Below are positions 24,194 through 32,987 of a DNA stretch of 64,000 bases, piece after piece (position 1 is the first letter of the stretch; each line of letters starts with the position of its first letter). The notes under the pieces were generated by a model that saw only the letters and a list, made by a program, of their open reading frames with translations, was not told where the DNA came from and ran no database searches. A program made the translations under genes and the position numbers. This stretch comes from Natrialbaceae archaeon (lineage in GTDB: Archaea > Halobacteriota > Halobacteria > Halobacteriales > Natrialbaceae): contig PWMF01000192.1 of NCBI GenBank assembly GCA_003559215.1, positions 1 through 64,000 on the forward strand, in the 5' to 3' direction.

Positions 24194-24829
24194 TTACTCC
24201 TCCCCGTCGAAAACGCCGTACACCATCGCGGCCGATTCGGGGTCTTCGATATCCTCCTCGAGACCGACCTCGATCACGCGAGTCCAGGTCCCCTCCGCGG
24301 GCGCGTTCCACACCTCGTCGATACAGTAGCAGTTGAGCACGAGTCCGTCGTCGAGTTCGTACGGCTCCCCTTCGGGAACGTGTGCGTCGAAGGTCACGTC
24401 CTCGTCGCCCCGGACGACAAGCGCCATCGTCCGGGTCTCACCCGGCGCCAGCTCGAGCGCGTAGAGCGTGATATCGTCGGTATCGAGGGTCGGCAGCTCC
24501 TCGACCGGGTCGGCGACGAGGTCGACGTCGTTCAGCTCCTGGGTGTCGTACTGTTCGGTGTCGCTGATCTCGGCGTCGGGATCCGGTTCGTACAGTTCGC
24601 TCGTCATCGGGAGCGGGTCGTCCGCGAACCCGACCCCCAGCGTCACCGATCCGTCGGGAGCCTCGGACTGCTCGGCGACCGTCTCCCGGAGGGCGTCGAT
24701 ATCCAGCTCCTCGAGCTGGGGGTGGGAGTCGTCGTCCTCTGCGTCCGCACAACCGGCCGCGCCGACGACGAGCGCGCCCGCCGTCGCCTGGAGGAGTCGG
24801 CGTCGCTCGAGATCGGGGTTTCGTTCCAT
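24194..24829 (-). CDS. Tat-exported lipoprotein of unknown function
   Basis: The 211-residue protein starts MERNPDLERRRLLQATAGAL, a twin-arginine signal, with lipobox GAAGCADAED, so it is likely anchored on the outer face of the membrane by Cys. The mature part is very acidic and ends in a beta-rich domain with LNCYCIDEVWNAPAEGTW, where a CxC pair could bind a metal such as copper. No family was recognised. TATA-like CCTAAATAC lies at about 24850-24858 on the minus strand. Confidence 0.7.
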   Translation of the reverse strand: MERNPDLERRRLLQATAGALVVGAAGCADAEDDDSHPQLEELDIDALRETVAEQSEAPDGSVTLGVGFADDPLPMTSELYEPDPDAEISDTEQYDTQELNDVDLVADPVEELPTLDTDDITLYALELAPGETRTMALVVRGDEDVTFDAHVPEGEPYELDDGLVLNCYCIDEVWNAPAEGTWTRVIEVGLEEDIEDPESAAMVYGVFDGEE

Positions 24830-25018
24830 ACCACCATCCGACGGTTGGGCGTATTTAGGAGTTGAGATACCCCACATAGCTCGTTTCCAGCCCGTCGAAG
24901 GATCGGTGCTCGAGTTTTCGCGCGGGCGCTACCGTGAGACGTAGTCGGCGTCTCGGCAGGGAGGACTCGAGAACGCGTTTACTCCGGTAAACCAGGAGCG
25001 AAGCTCGAGGAGAAGCTG

Positions 25019-25036
25019 CTGCAGGATTTGAACCAC
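25019..25036 (-). repeat. Copy of the tRNA-Arg 3' tail
   Basis: On the minus strand GGTTCAAATCCTGCAGC repeats the T-arm and acceptor part of the tRNA-Arg gene at 25123-25197. The copy lies about 90 nt beyond the tRNA 3' end in the same orientation. The remaining tRNA is absent here, so this is a tail fragment, not a second gene. It may be an attachment-site remnant. Confidence 0.75.
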
Positions 25037-25081
25037 GCGAACGACTCGCAGTGCTCGCCGTTCTCTACTCCCAATCCTTTG

Positions 25082-25107
25082 CGGACGTGATCTGCTCCTC
25101 ACGTCCG
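25082..25107. repeat. Inverted repeat downstream of tRNA-Arg
   Basis: A perfect 9-bp stem CGGACGTGA / TCACGTCCG encloses an 8-nt loop. It lies between the tRNA-Arg gene and the copied tRNA tail. A similar hairpin is found between tRNA-Gly and its tail copy at 55672-55707. Confidence 0.8.
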
Positions 25108-25122
25108 TTCGTCGTAAAATCA

Positions 25123-25197
25123 TGGGCGCTGCAGGATTTGAACCCGCGGCAGCTTGGTCCGAAGCCAAGTACTCTGTCCAGACTGAGCTAAGCGCCC
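25123..25197 (-). tRNA. tRNA-Arg (anticodon UCG)
   Basis: The minus-strand sequence folds as a full cloverleaf: acceptor GGGCGCT/AGCGCCC with discriminator A, anticodon stem CTTGG/CCAAG with loop CTTCGGA giving UCG, and T-arm GCGGG-TTCAAAT-CCTGC. No intron and no encoded CCA. It reads CGA codons. A TATA-like element (ACTTATAC on the minus strand, about 25223-25230) lies 26-33 nt upstream. Confidence 0.96.
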
Positions 25198-25222
25198 TCA
25201 CTCCTTGGTTTCCGTCGGCTCC

Positions 25223-25230
25223 GTATAAGT
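25223..25230 (-). promoter_or_regulatory. TATA element of tRNA-Arg
   Basis: Minus-strand ACTTATAC stands 26-33 nt before the mature tRNA 5' end in an otherwise G+C-rich context, the expected place for TBP binding. Confidence 0.6.
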
Positions 25231-25337
25231 CACTCGATTTCAGACAACCTCGAGACCCCCCGCCACACCCGCAGTCGTTCTCACGGCGTGGCAATCGCCT
25301 CGAGCACTCTTTACGTCCCGAGACCAAACCCCTACGC

Positions 25338-25529
25338 ATGACGGTACGCGAGCGGCCCGAATCCAGTGCCGACGAGGAATCGTCCGAGGGACGTCCCCTC
25401 GAGCTGTGCGGTGACGACGAGGCGGACGTCTGGATGGCGGTCCCGCTCGACACCGACGAGGGCGAGCGAGCGGGCGCCTGGCTCTCGGTCGCCGACGCCG
25501 ACCTCTGTGATCTCGAGCAGTGGCGGTAG
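25338..25529 (+). CDS. Small acidic haloarchaeal protein, 63 aa
   Basis: Begins MTVRERPESSADEESSEG and contains LCGDDEADVWMAVPLDTDEG and a C-terminal LSVADADLCDLEQWR. A TATA-like CTTTACGT about 25-30 nt upstream supports this start and a leaderless message. It is soluble, acidic and of unknown function. It precedes the UbiA-type gene by 41 nt. Confidence 0.65.
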   Translation: MTVRERPESSADEESSEGRPLELCGDDEADVWMAVPLDTDEGERAGAWLSVADADLCDLEQWR

Positions 25530-25570
25530 AGATCGGACCGTTTATCCTCGCCGCCTGAGCAGAGTCGGGC

Positions 25571-26422
25571 ATGACTGCGGGGGAGACGGTTCGTGGGTTG
25601 CTCGAGCTGACGCGACCGGTGAACGTGATCGCCGCCAGCGTGTTGACGTTTATCGGCGCGTTCGTTGCCAGTGGGGTGACGGCCTATCCGCTCGAGGTGG
25701 TGGCCGCCGTTGCAGCGACGGGGCTGGCGGTCGGTGCGGGAAACGCGATCAACGACTACTTCGATCGCGAGATCGATCGGATCAACCAGCCCGAGCGAGC
25801 GATCCCGCGGGGCGCGGTGAGCCCTCGCGGCGCGCTCGCGTTCAGCGTCGTGCTGTTCGTCGGCGCGATCGGGCTGGCCCTGGTGCTTCCGCGGCTGGCG
25901 ATTGCGATCGCCGCGATCAACCTCCTCGCGCTGGTGGCGTACACGGAGCTCTTCAAGGGCCTTCCGGGGCTAGGTAACGCCCTGGTCGCCTACCTCGTCG
26001 GGAGTACGTTCCTGTTCGGTGCCGCAGCCGTCGGCGAAGTCGGCCCCGCCGCCGTGTTGTTCGTCCTCGCGGGCGTCGCCACGCTGACCCGTGAGATCAT
26101 CAAAGACGTCGAGGACCTCGAGGGCGACCGCGAGGAGGGATTGAACACGCTGCCGATCGCGATCGGCGAGCGACCCGCGCTGGCGGTCGCGACGGCGCTG
26201 CTCGTCGCGGCCGTGCTCGCGAGTCCGTTGCCGTACGTCCTCGGCGAGTTCGGGGTCGCCTACCTGGCCCTCGTGCTGCCGGCGAATGCGATCATGCTGT
26301 ACGCGGCCTACGAGAGCTTCGACGATCCGACGGCCGGCCAGTCCCGTCTCAAGTACGGGATGTTCCTCGCCGCCGTTGCCTTCATCGTCGGCCGCGCGCT
26401 CGAGGGCGGCGCGGTCGTCTGA
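25571..26422 (+). CDS. ubiA: Digeranylgeranylglyceryl phosphate synthase (UbiA family)
   Basis: The 283-residue integral membrane prenyltransferase has seven to nine hydrophobic helices and both Asp-rich sites: NAINDYFDREIDRINQP and KDVEDLEGDREEGLNTLPI. In archaea this family adds the second geranylgeranyl chain to make the di-ether lipid core. The close spacing and length match haloarchaeal DGGGP synthases. Other UbiA members act on quinones or heme, but the motifs after the second site favour lipid synthesis. Confidence 0.88.
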   Translation: MTAGETVRGLLELTRPVNVIAASVLTFIGAFVASGVTAYPLEVVAAVAATGLAVGAGNAINDYFDREIDRINQPERAIPRGAVSPRGALAFSVVLFVGAIGLALVLPRLAIAIAAINLLALVAYTELFKGLPGLGNALVAYLVGSTFLFGAAAVGEVGPAAVLFVLAGVATLTREIIKDVEDLEGDREEGLNTLPIAIGERPALAVATALLVAAVLASPLPYVLGEFGVAYLALVLPANAIMLYAAYESFDDPTAGQSRLKYGMFLAAVAFIVGRALEGGAVV

Positions 26423-26541
26423 GTCGACCGAGCGGAACACATCAATCAAAAGATCTATACGCGCGTTGGTGCATCGTCTTATCAGATGCTTCAGTCCCGG
26501 AGTGCCGTCGGGATGGAGCGCTTCGATGAGGAACGCCAGGT

Positions 26542-27153
26542 ATGTACGATCTCGCTGCCGTCGGTCCGGACGTCGAAGTCGCTCCCGGAACGAACGTGCT
26601 CGTGTCGGGACCGCCGCTGACCGGAAAGCGCGGGCTCGCGCTCGGCCTGCTCGAGGACGGGGCGGCCCGTAGCGAGGGGTCGATCGCGGTGACCACGAAG
26701 GACAGCGCCGAGGCGATCCTGCCGAACTTTCCTGCGGACGCCGACGTCGGTGTCGTCGACTGCGTGACCGAACAGCGCGGCGTCGGAGCCGTCGAGGACG
26801 ACCCCCGCATCAAGTACGCCGCCTCCCCGGTGGACATGACCGGAATCGGGATCAAGCTCTCCGAGTTCCTCCAGGAGTTCTACGACGAGCGCGGGCTCGA
26901 GCGAAATCGCGTCCTCGTATCCTCGATCTCGACGCTGCTCATGTACGCGGATCTCCAGACCGTGTTTCGATTCCTCCACGTCTTTACCGGCCGGATTCAG
27001 AGCGCGAACGCGCTGGGTATCTCCGTCATCGACTCGACGGCCCACGACGAACAGACGATGAACACGCTCAAACAGCTGTTCGACGGCCTCATCGAGGTCC
27101 GAGAAGGAGACGACGGCGAGCCGGAGATCCGCACGACCGGACTCGGAACCTGA
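26542..27153 (+). CDS. RecA/KaiC-superfamily ATPase-like protein
   Basis: The 203-residue protein carries a P-loop VLVSGPPLTGKRGLALGLL and the fold order of KaiC/Rad55-like ATPases (VLVSSISTLLMYADLQTVFRFLHV, ISVIDSTAHDEQTMNTLKQL). It has a single domain and no clear catalytic Glu motif, so it may act in signalling rather than recombination. Haloarchaea hold many such stand-alone proteins. The upstream region at 26443-26460 is AT-rich and may hold the promoter. Confidence 0.75.
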   Translation: MYDLAAVGPDVEVAPGTNVLVSGPPLTGKRGLALGLLEDGAARSEGSIAVTTKDSAEAILPNFPADADVGVVDCVTEQRGVGAVEDDPRIKYAASPVDMTGIGIKLSEFLQEFYDERGLERNRVLVSSISTLLMYADLQTVFRFLHVFTGRIQSANALGISVIDSTAHDEQTMNTLKQLFDGLIEVREGDDGEPEIRTTGLGT

Positions 27154-27195
27154 ACGCGCCGCGTAACGTTTAGGGCCGGCGACCTTAGGCCGGAT

Positions 27196-27606
27196 ATGCC
27201 AGAGTCCGAACTCGACCGGATCCGCGAGGCCCTCGAGAGCGAGACGATCGCCGTCGTCGGCTGCTCGAGCACGCCCGGGAAGGCCGCACACGACGTTCCC
27301 CGATACCTTCTCGAGCAGGGGTACGACGTGATTCCAGTCAACCCGAACGCCGAGGAGATCTTCGATCGACCGGCGGCCGACGCGCTATCGGACGTCGACC
27401 AGGAGATCGACGTCATCTGTGTCTTCCGGCCCAGTGAGGAGGTCGCCGGCATCGTCGAGGAGGTCCTCGAGCGCGACGACATCGAGACGGTCTGGACCCA
27501 GCTGGGGATCCGTGACGACGAGGCGGCGGAACGCGTCGAGGAGAGCGGGCGAGCCGCCGTCCAGGATCGGTGTATGAAGGTACAACATCGGCGACGCCTC
27601 GCCTGA
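27196..27606 (+). CDS. CoA-binding domain protein (YccU type)
   Basis: The 136-residue protein is a stand-alone Rossmann CoA-binding domain: TIAVVGCSSTPGKAAHDVPRYL, YDVIPVNPNAEEIFDRPA, DVICVFRPSEEVAGIV, WTQLGIRDDEAA and an end with DRCMKVQHRRR. These match the YccU/succinyl-CoA-ligase-like family of uncertain function. A TATA-like stretch (GTTTAGGG) is about 30 nt upstream of the ATG. Confidence 0.88.
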   Translation: MPESELDRIREALESETIAVVGCSSTPGKAAHDVPRYLLEQGYDVIPVNPNAEEIFDRPAADALSDVDQEIDVICVFRPSEEVAGIVEEVLERDDIETVWTQLGIRDDEAAERVEESGRAAVQDRCMKVQHRRRLA

Positions 27607-27705
27607 TCGTGGACGGTTTCGTCGGCTCGCTGACGACGGTATCGCCGCTCGCAGAAACCCCAATCACCGACAAAGACTTACCGACCAGAGGAATACGGGA
27701 ACACA

Positions 27706-27885
27706 ATGTGTGATCGGTCCGGGGACTGTTCGAACGAAGGGACCTGCCAGCTCGTACTCAGAAACGAGCGGACGGGGATGGAGATGGTGGAGTACCACTG
27801 CAAGGCGCATCTCGTCGTTCGGGTGTGGGAGGCCGAACAGGACGAGACCCTGGACGTCGTCGACGCGAAGAAGCTCTATCAGTAA
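27706..27885 (+). CDS. Small Cys/His protein, possible zinc ribbon, 59 aa
   Basis: The frame starts MCDRSGDCSNEGTCQLVL and continues MEMVEYHCKAHLVVRVWEAE to end in DVVDAKKLYQ. Four Cys and one His lie in the first 37 residues (CDRSGDC, GTC, HCKAH), fitting a treble-clef or zinc-ribbon site. CTTACC at 27677-27682, about 25 nt upstream, fits a promoter and leaderless start. Unknown function; it converges with the cysteine synthase gene. Confidence 0.7.
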   Translation: MCDRSGDCSNEGTCQLVLRNERTGMEMVEYHCKAHLVVRVWEAEQDETLDVVDAKKLYQ

Positions 27886-27918
27886 GCCAGTCACGCGGCA
27901 ACTGGCCGATCGGCCCCG

Positions 27919-28899
27919 TCAGGACGTCCACTCTTCGAGCGAGCGGTAGATCCCCTTCGAGAGGTAGCGCTCGCTCGAGTCCGGAAACACCGTGACGACG
28001 GTATCGTGGGGGGTCTCGAGGTCGCCGTCGGCGATCGCCCGGGCGACTCGATCCGCGGCGACGCTCGCCGCGCCGGCGCTCGAGGCTACCAGGTGGCCCT
28101 CCTCGCGGGCGAGGCGGGCGAGCTCCTCGTGGGCCGCCCGGTCGGAGACGGCGTGAACCGCATCGACCAGCTCCGGATCGAACAGCTCGTTGGTCGAGTG
28201 GTCGTGGGTGCCGATCCCCTCGATCTTGTACTCGCCTTCCTCACGCTCCTCTTCGAGCAGCTCGCCGTACACCGACCCCTCGGGTTCGACGGCGGCGACG
28301 TGGGTCGTCTCGTCCCGTTCGAGGGCGTAGCGGGCCAGTCCCATCAGCGTGCCGGCGGTTCCGCAGCCGGCGACGACGGCACCGACCTCATCGTTGAGGG
28401 CCTCGTAGATCTCCGGGGCGGTCGTCTCGTAGTGGGCCTCGGTGTTCAGGGGGTTCGAGAACTGCTGGGGGACGACGGCGTCGTCGAGTTCGGCGGCGAG
28501 CTCGTGAGCTCGGTCGATCGCCCCGCCCATCCCGTCGTCCGACGGCGTGTTGATAACTTCCGCACCGAGGGCGGCCATCAGCTGCTGTTTCTCGACGCTG
28601 AAACGCTCGGGAACGACGAACATCGCGTCGAGACCGAGCTGCTGGGCGGCGATAGCGAGGCCGATACCCGTGTTGCCGGCGGTCGGTTCGATCACCGTTC
28701 CGCCGGCTGGCAAGTCCCCGCGCTCGAGCATCCGCTCGAGCATGTAGCGGCCGATCCGGTCCTTGATGCTCGCGCCGGGGTTGAACGATTCGAGCTTGGC
28801 GTAGATCTGCACGTCGCCCGGCGACTCCTGGAGGCGAACGAGCGGCGTCCGACCGATCGTCTCGAGCACCGAGTCCACCGGTCGCTCGTGGGTCGTCAT
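27919..28899 (-). CDS. cysK: Cysteine synthase (O-acetylserine sulfhydrylase family)
   Basis: The 326-residue PLP enzyme has TPLVRLQ, the PLP lysine in NPGASIKDRIGRYML, EPTAGNTGIGLAIAA, and the glycine loop VAGCGTAGTLMG. This matches CysK/CysM. It would make cysteine from an activated serine and sulfide. Cystathionine beta-synthase-like activity is possible, as archaeal members are often mixed. An AT-rich element CCTAACAAC about 25 nt upstream on the minus strand may be the promoter. Confidence 0.9.
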   Translation of the reverse strand: MTTHERPVDSVLETIGRTPLVRLQESPGDVQIYAKLESFNPGASIKDRIGRYMLERMLERGDLPAGGTVIEPTAGNTGIGLAIAAQQLGLDAMFVVPERFSVEKQQLMAALGAEVINTPSDDGMGGAIDRAHELAAELDDAVVPQQFSNPLNTEAHYETTAPEIYEALNDEVGAVVAGCGTAGTLMGLARYALERDETTHVAAVEPEGSVYGELLEEEREEGEYKIEGIGTHDHSTNELFDPELVDAVHAVSDRAAHEELARLAREEGHLVASSAGAASVAADRVARAIADGDLETPHDTVVTVFPDSSERYLSKGIYRSLEEWTS

Positions 28900-29002
28900 C
28901 GTGCTGGCAAATGTTGCCCCTGTTGTTAGGTTTTGCTATTGCGAGGGGGCCGGTCACGGCGCTGTGTGGGGGATTTCGTCCCGGTAAAAGAGTCTGTCGG
29001 CG

Positions 29003-29323
29003 CTACTCCGCGGTCCTCTCCTCGCGGCGACGCTTCGCGTCGGTCTCCTCCGCCGAGCTGTTCCCGCCCTCGAGTTCGGCCTGGTCGATCGCGGCGTCCG
29101 CGAGGATCTCCTCGCCGTCGATTCCCTGCTGCTCGGCCATCGCGAGCAGTAGCTCGCGCTGCTCGGTCAGCTGGTGGTCCATCCGGTTGACGGTGTCGTG
29201 CGTGTCGTCGACCTCCTCTTCGAGGTTCGTGATCCGCTGTTGGAGCTCCTGTACCTGCTTGTACATCGCTTCCGCGCGTTCGGACAACCCCTGGATCTTC
29301 TTTGCAGTGCTTCCAAGTCCCAT
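29003..29323 (-). CDS. DUF5798-type coiled-coil protein
   Basis: The 106-residue protein starts MGLGSTAKKIQGLSERAEA and continues with a heptad-rich coiled coil to about residue 75, then a charged tail. I recall this N-terminus as the haloarchaeal DUF5798 family. I moved the start 39 nt inside the open frame to the conserved MGLGS. Function unknown. It diverges from the hsp20 gene. Confidence 0.72.
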   Translation of the reverse strand: MGLGSTAKKIQGLSERAEAMYKQVQELQQRITNLEEEVDDTHDTVNRMDHQLTEQRELLLAMAEQQGIDGEEILADAAIDQAELEGGNSSAEETDAKRRREERTAE

Positions 29324-29380
29324 GTTCGATCCTTGGGGGCGCTCCCAATTGGTCCTTTTCACTAGCCAGTCCGATGTTGG

Positions 29381-29431
29381 CCGAAAGATTTATATAGAAC
29401 CGCGAACAATCAACTAATGCACACGAGGTGA
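29381..29431 (+). promoter_or_regulatory. Strong promoter and Shine-Dalgarno of hsp20
   Basis: BRE-like CCGAAAG (29381-29387) is followed by TTTATATA (29389-29396), a near-consensus archaeal TATA box. A transcript would begin near 29420, then GAGGTGA (29425-29431) stands 6 nt before the ATG. The combination of an excellent TATA and a clear Shine-Dalgarno is unusual in this window and fits a strongly induced heat-shock gene. Confidence 0.75.
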
Positions 29432-29437
29432 CCACCC

Positions 29438-29818
29438 ATGGTGCTCCGACCGACAGCAAGCACCTGGACGCAGAACCTCGAGATGCCGTCTCGGCTGTTC
29501 GGACAGCAGGGAAGCAGCGACTACGAACTGTACGAGGAAGAGGGCGAGTTCGTCCTCACGATCGACATGCCGGGGTTCGAAACCGACGAAATCGACCTGG
29601 CGTGGGACGACGGCGTACTGAACGTCGCCGCCGAACACGTCGACGACGATCGTGGACGGAAGAAGACCTACCACCGTCGATTCCGTTTCCCAAAGATCGT
29701 CGACGACGAGGAGATCGCGGCCACGTACACCAACGGCGTCCTCGAGGTGACGCTCCCGACCGCGGGTCCCGAGACTCGCGGCAGGGAGATCCCCCTCGAG
29801 GGTGAAACAGCCGACTAA
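29438..29818 (+). CDS. Small heat-shock protein Hsp20/alpha-crystallin family
   Basis: The 126-residue chaperone has the alpha-crystallin domain from about residue 28: YELYEEEGEFVLTIDMPGF, VLNVAAEHVDD, RRFRFPKIVDDEEIAATYTN and GVLEVTLPT. It lacks the usual C-terminal IxI motif in clear form (REIPLEGE is the closest). It holds unfolding proteins in an ATP-independent way. It stands next to the Cdc48 gene in the same orientation, 120 nt upstream. Confidence 0.92.
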   Translation: MVLRPTASTWTQNLEMPSRLFGQQGSSDYELYEEEGEFVLTIDMPGFETDEIDLAWDDGVLNVAAEHVDDDRGRKKTYHRRFRFPKIVDDEEIAATYTNGVLEVTLPTAGPETRGREIPLEGETAD

Positions 29819-29938
29819 CCCCCGACCGAATCGGCATCCCGAACGACGTCGTACCGATACCCGGCTTCGCCGGCGAACCGACCACCCGGCCGGACGCGCG
29901 TTCGCGCCGGCCGACAGCGACAGCTATCACTGATACGT

Positions 29939-32191
29939 ATGCAACTTCGAGTAAAACCACTCAAGCGGAAAGACGCGGGCAGCGGTCTGGCATCGATCGA
30001 CAGAGAAGCGATGGACGAACTCGGCGTCTCCAGCGGGGAGTTCGTCGCCATCGAGGGCGGCGAGGGCCGAGTCATCGCACGGGTCTGGCCCGGCCGCTCC
30101 CAGGACACGGGAAGAGGTATCGTCCGTATCGACGGCCAGCTTCGAAAGGCTGCAGGCGCGCGGATCGACGACGCCGTCTCCGTCGAGGCGGCCGACGTCC
30201 AGCCAGCCGAGCGCGTCCGGGTCGCCCTTCCCGAAAACGTTCGCATCCAGGGTGACCTCGGCTCCTACCTGCGGGGTAAGCTCTCCGATCGGGCCGTCAG
30301 CCCGGGCGACACGCTCTCGGTATCGCTCGGCTTCGGCCTGCTGACGAGCCGTTCGGGCCGTCAGCTCCCGATCACCGTCGTCGACACCGAGCCCGCTGGA
30401 ACGGTCGTCGTCGGCAATCGGACCGACGTCGAACTCGTCGACCGCACCCCGGACCAGCTCGAGATCGAGGCTCGAGGCCCGATCGAGGGTGGCGACGGCG
30501 AGGAGGGCGAGACGCCGACGGTCACCTATGAGGACGTCGGCGGATTGGACGACGAGCTCGAGCAGGTCCGCGAGATGATCGAGCTGCCGATGCGCCACCC
30601 GGAGCTGTTCCGGACGCTCGGCATCGAGCCGCCCAAGGGCGTCCTGCTGCACGGGCCACCGGGCACCGGGAAGACCCTCATCGCACGGGCGGTCGCCAAC
30701 GAGGTCGACGCCCACTTCGTGACGCTCTCCGGCCCGGAGATCATGTCGAAGTACTACGGCGAGAGCGAGGAGCAGCTCCGAGATATCTTCGAGGAGGCCG
30801 CCGAGAACGAGCCCGCGATCGTCTTCATCGACGAACTCGACTCGATCGCACCCAAACGCGAGGACGTCCAGGGCGACGTCGAACGACGCGTCGTCGCCCA
30901 GCTGCTCAGCCTGATGGACGGTCTCGAGGACCGCGGCGAGATCACCGTCATCGGGACGACGAACCGCGTCGACGCGATCGACCCCGCGCTCCGGCGGCCG
31001 GGTCGGTTCGACCGCGAGATCGAGATCGGCGCCCCCGACGCCGACGGTCGCGAGGAGGTCCTCCAGATTCACACCCGCGGGATGCCCCTGGCCGAGGACG
31101 TCGACCTCGAGCGCTTCGCCGAGAACACCCATGGCTTCGTCGGCGCCGACCTCGAGAACTTAGCGAAGGAGGCGGCGATGACTGCCATGCGACGGCTCCG
31201 CCCCGAACTCGACCTCGAGGCCGACGAGATCGACGCCGAGATCCTCGAGAAGATCGAGGTCACCGCGGCGGACTTCCGGAGCGCGCTCCGGGGGGTCGAA
31301 CCCTCGGCGATGCGGGAGGTCTTCGTCGAGGTCCCGGACGTCACTTGGGAGGACGTCGGCGGGCTCGAGGAGGCGAAGGGACGGCTCCGCGAGGCGATCC
31401 AGTGGCCGATGGAACACGCCGACGCCTACGAGCAGGTCGATCTCAGCCCCGCGAAGGGCGTGTTGCTCCACGGCCCACCGGGGACCGGGAAGACGTTGCT
31501 CTCGAAGGCCGTCGCGAACGAGTCCCAGTCGAACTTCATCTCGGTCAAGGGACCGGAGCTGTTCGACAAGTACGTCGGCGAGTCGGAGAAGGGGGTCCGC
31601 GAGGTCTTCGAGAAGGCCCGCGCGAACGCCCCGACAATCATCTTCTTCGACGAGATCGACGCCATCGCGTCCAAGCGCGGCAGCGGGGGCGGCGACTCGA
31701 ACGTCGGCGAACGGGTCGTCTCGCAGCTGCTGACCGAACTCGACGGCCTCGAGGAGCTCGAGGACGTCGTCGTCGTCGCGGCCTCGAACCGGCCCGAGCT
31801 GATCGACGACGCCCTGCTTCGACCCGGCCGGCTCGACCGCCACGTCGAGGTCGACGAGCCTGACGAGGCCGCCCGCCGCGAGATCTTCCGGATCCACACC
31901 CAGGACCGGCCCCTGTCCGCGGACGTCGACCTCGATACGCTGGCCGAAGAGACCGAGGGCTACACCGGTGCCGACGTCGAGGCCGTCTGCCGCGAGGCCG
32001 CGACGATCGCCGTCCGGGAGCACGTCGAGCGCGAGGCCGCCGGCGAAGACTCCGACGTCGAGGCGATCGAGCTCACCGCCGACCACTTCGAGCGCGCGCT
32101 CGAGGAGATCTCGCCCGACGCGGTCGCCGACCTCGAGTCCGGGCTCGAGACGGGCGGGTTCGACGAGTTCGACCCGACCGACGCGGCCTGA
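29939..32191 (+). CDS. Cdc48/VCP-type AAA+ ATPase
   Basis: The 750-residue protein has an N-domain (1-190, double-psi barrel start [14 protein letters not shown]) and two AAA modules. D1 has Walker A GPPGTGKT at 238-245 and [16 protein letters not shown]2 has Walker A near 512 and [18 protein letters not shown] arginine fingers are seen in both ([26 protein letters not shown]). It unfolds or extracts proteins, often for the proteasome. Directly after the stop a 13-bp copy of the final codons and stop occurs. Confidence 0.95.
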   Translation: MQLRVKPLKRKDAGSGLASIDREAMDELGVSSGEFVAIEGGEGRVIARVWPGRSQDTGRGIVRIDGQLRKAAGARIDDAVSVEAADVQPAERVRVALPENVRIQGDLGSYLRGKLSDRAVSPGDTLSVSLGFGLLTSRSGRQLPITVVDTEPAGTVVVGNRTDVELVDRTPDQLEIEARGPIEGGDGEEGETPTVTYEDVGGLDDELEQVREMIELPMRHPELFRTLGIEPPKGVLLHGPPGTGKTLIARAVANEVDAHFVTLSGPEIMSKYYGESEEQLRDIFEEAAENEPAIVFIDELDSIAPKREDVQGDVERRVVAQLLSLMDGLEDRGEITVIGTTNRVDAIDPALRRPGRFDREIEIGAPDADGREEVLQIHTRGMPLAEDVDLERFAENTHGFVGADLENLAKEAAMTAMRRLRPELDLEADEIDAEILEKIEVTAADFRSALRGVEPSAMREVFVEVPDVTWEDVGGLEEAKGRLREAIQWPMEHADAYEQVDLSPAKGVLLHGPPGTGKTLLSKAVANESQSNFISVKGPELFDKYVGESEKGVREVFEKARANAPTIIFFDEIDAIASKRGSGGGDSNVGERVVSQLLTELDGLEELEDVVVVAASNRPELIDDALLRPGRLDRHVEVDEPDEAARREIFRIHTQDRPLSADVDLDTLAEETEGYTGADVEAVCREAATIAVREHVEREAAGEDSDVEAIELTADHFERALEEISPDAVADLESGLETGGFDEFDPTDAA

Positions 32192-32205
32192 TCGACGCGG
32201 CCTGA
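32179..32205. repeat. 13-bp direct repeat over the cdc48 stop
   Basis: CGACGCGGCCTGA occurs at 32179-32191, ending with the stop codon, and again at 32193-32205. The copies are 14 bp apart, so the second lies in another frame and only the first ends the protein. Confidence 0.9.
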
Positions 32206-32213
32206 ACCGGTTC

Positions 32214-32222
32214 GATTTTTCG
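32214..32222 (+). terminator. T-tract after cdc48
   Basis: ATTTTTC follows the cdc48 stop by about 25 nt. A short T run in G+C-rich DNA is the usual archaeal termination signal. It is weak. Confidence 0.35.
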
Positions 32223-32287
32223 TGCTCCGTTCGCGTACCGACGGTTGAAGTCCCGCGAGCGCCTGCGATCCCGTAGTCGCCTCCACG

Positions 32288-32800
32288 ATGCTCCACCTTA
32301 CCTTTCCGACACATCTGGCGATAGGGTATCTGCTCGGGGTCTACAGCCGGTTTCCGGTCGCGTACCTCGTCCTCGGCTCGGCGCTGCCCGACCTCGTGGA
32401 TCGGCCGCTGTACTGGCTCGGCCTGACGCCATTTACCCACACTGTCGCGCACTCGGTCGCGGTCGCCGTTCCCGCGAGTCTCGCGCTCACGCAGCTGTTC
32501 GGCCGTCGGGGTGCAGCGCTGTCGCTGGGGTGGCTGGTTCACATCGGGACCGACTTCCTGAACGTGGCAACGACCCAGGGACTCTCCGCGACGCCGTACT
32601 ACGTGCTCTTCCTCGGGCCACCCCCGGACGAGCGGGAGGCGTTCGAGACGGTAACGATCGTCCTCCCCGTGACCGACGTTACGCATACGCTCCACCCGGT
32701 CGTGCTGGCGCTCGAGCTCACGGTTCTCGGCTGGGCCGTCGTCACGATACTCCGAGAGCGAAACGTCCTGGCCAGGGTTCGTGGCGCCGAGGCCGACTGA
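32288..32800 (+). CDS. YdjM/DUF457-type membrane metal-dependent hydrolase-like protein
   Basis: The 170-residue membrane protein has about four hydrophobic helices and the conserved His/Asp positions of the YdjM family: FPTHLAIGY, GSALPDLVDRP, PFTHTVAHSV and WLVHIGTDFLN. The family is predicted to bind a metal within the membrane; substrates are not known to me. It lies after cdc48 and before the K+ channel gene in the same orientation. Confidence 0.8.
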   Translation: MLHLTFPTHLAIGYLLGVYSRFPVAYLVLGSALPDLVDRPLYWLGLTPFTHTVAHSVAVAVPASLALTQLFGRRGAALSLGWLVHIGTDFLNVATTQGLSATPYYVLFLGPPPDEREAFETVTIVLPVTDVTHTLHPVVLALELTVLGWAVVTILRERNVLARVRGAEAD

Positions 32801-32987
32801 TCGACGTCGCCGCTCGAGTCTTCGAGGGCGAACCCCGAACCGCGATCCGAGAGTTCTCGCCGAGCCCGCGGCTCGACCGGTCCGTCTCGGCGGGCAAGAA
32901 CGATATCCCCTGGGGTGATCGATCTCGTATGCTTCGCGCGCGCCGTTCGGATCGCGCCCCCTCGAGACGAGCCGCGGGTGGCCGACC

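Noticed and set aside
26486-26623. Short plus-strand ATG frame ahead of the RecA-like gene
   Set aside because: It overlaps the real gene in another frame and has no motif or start signal.
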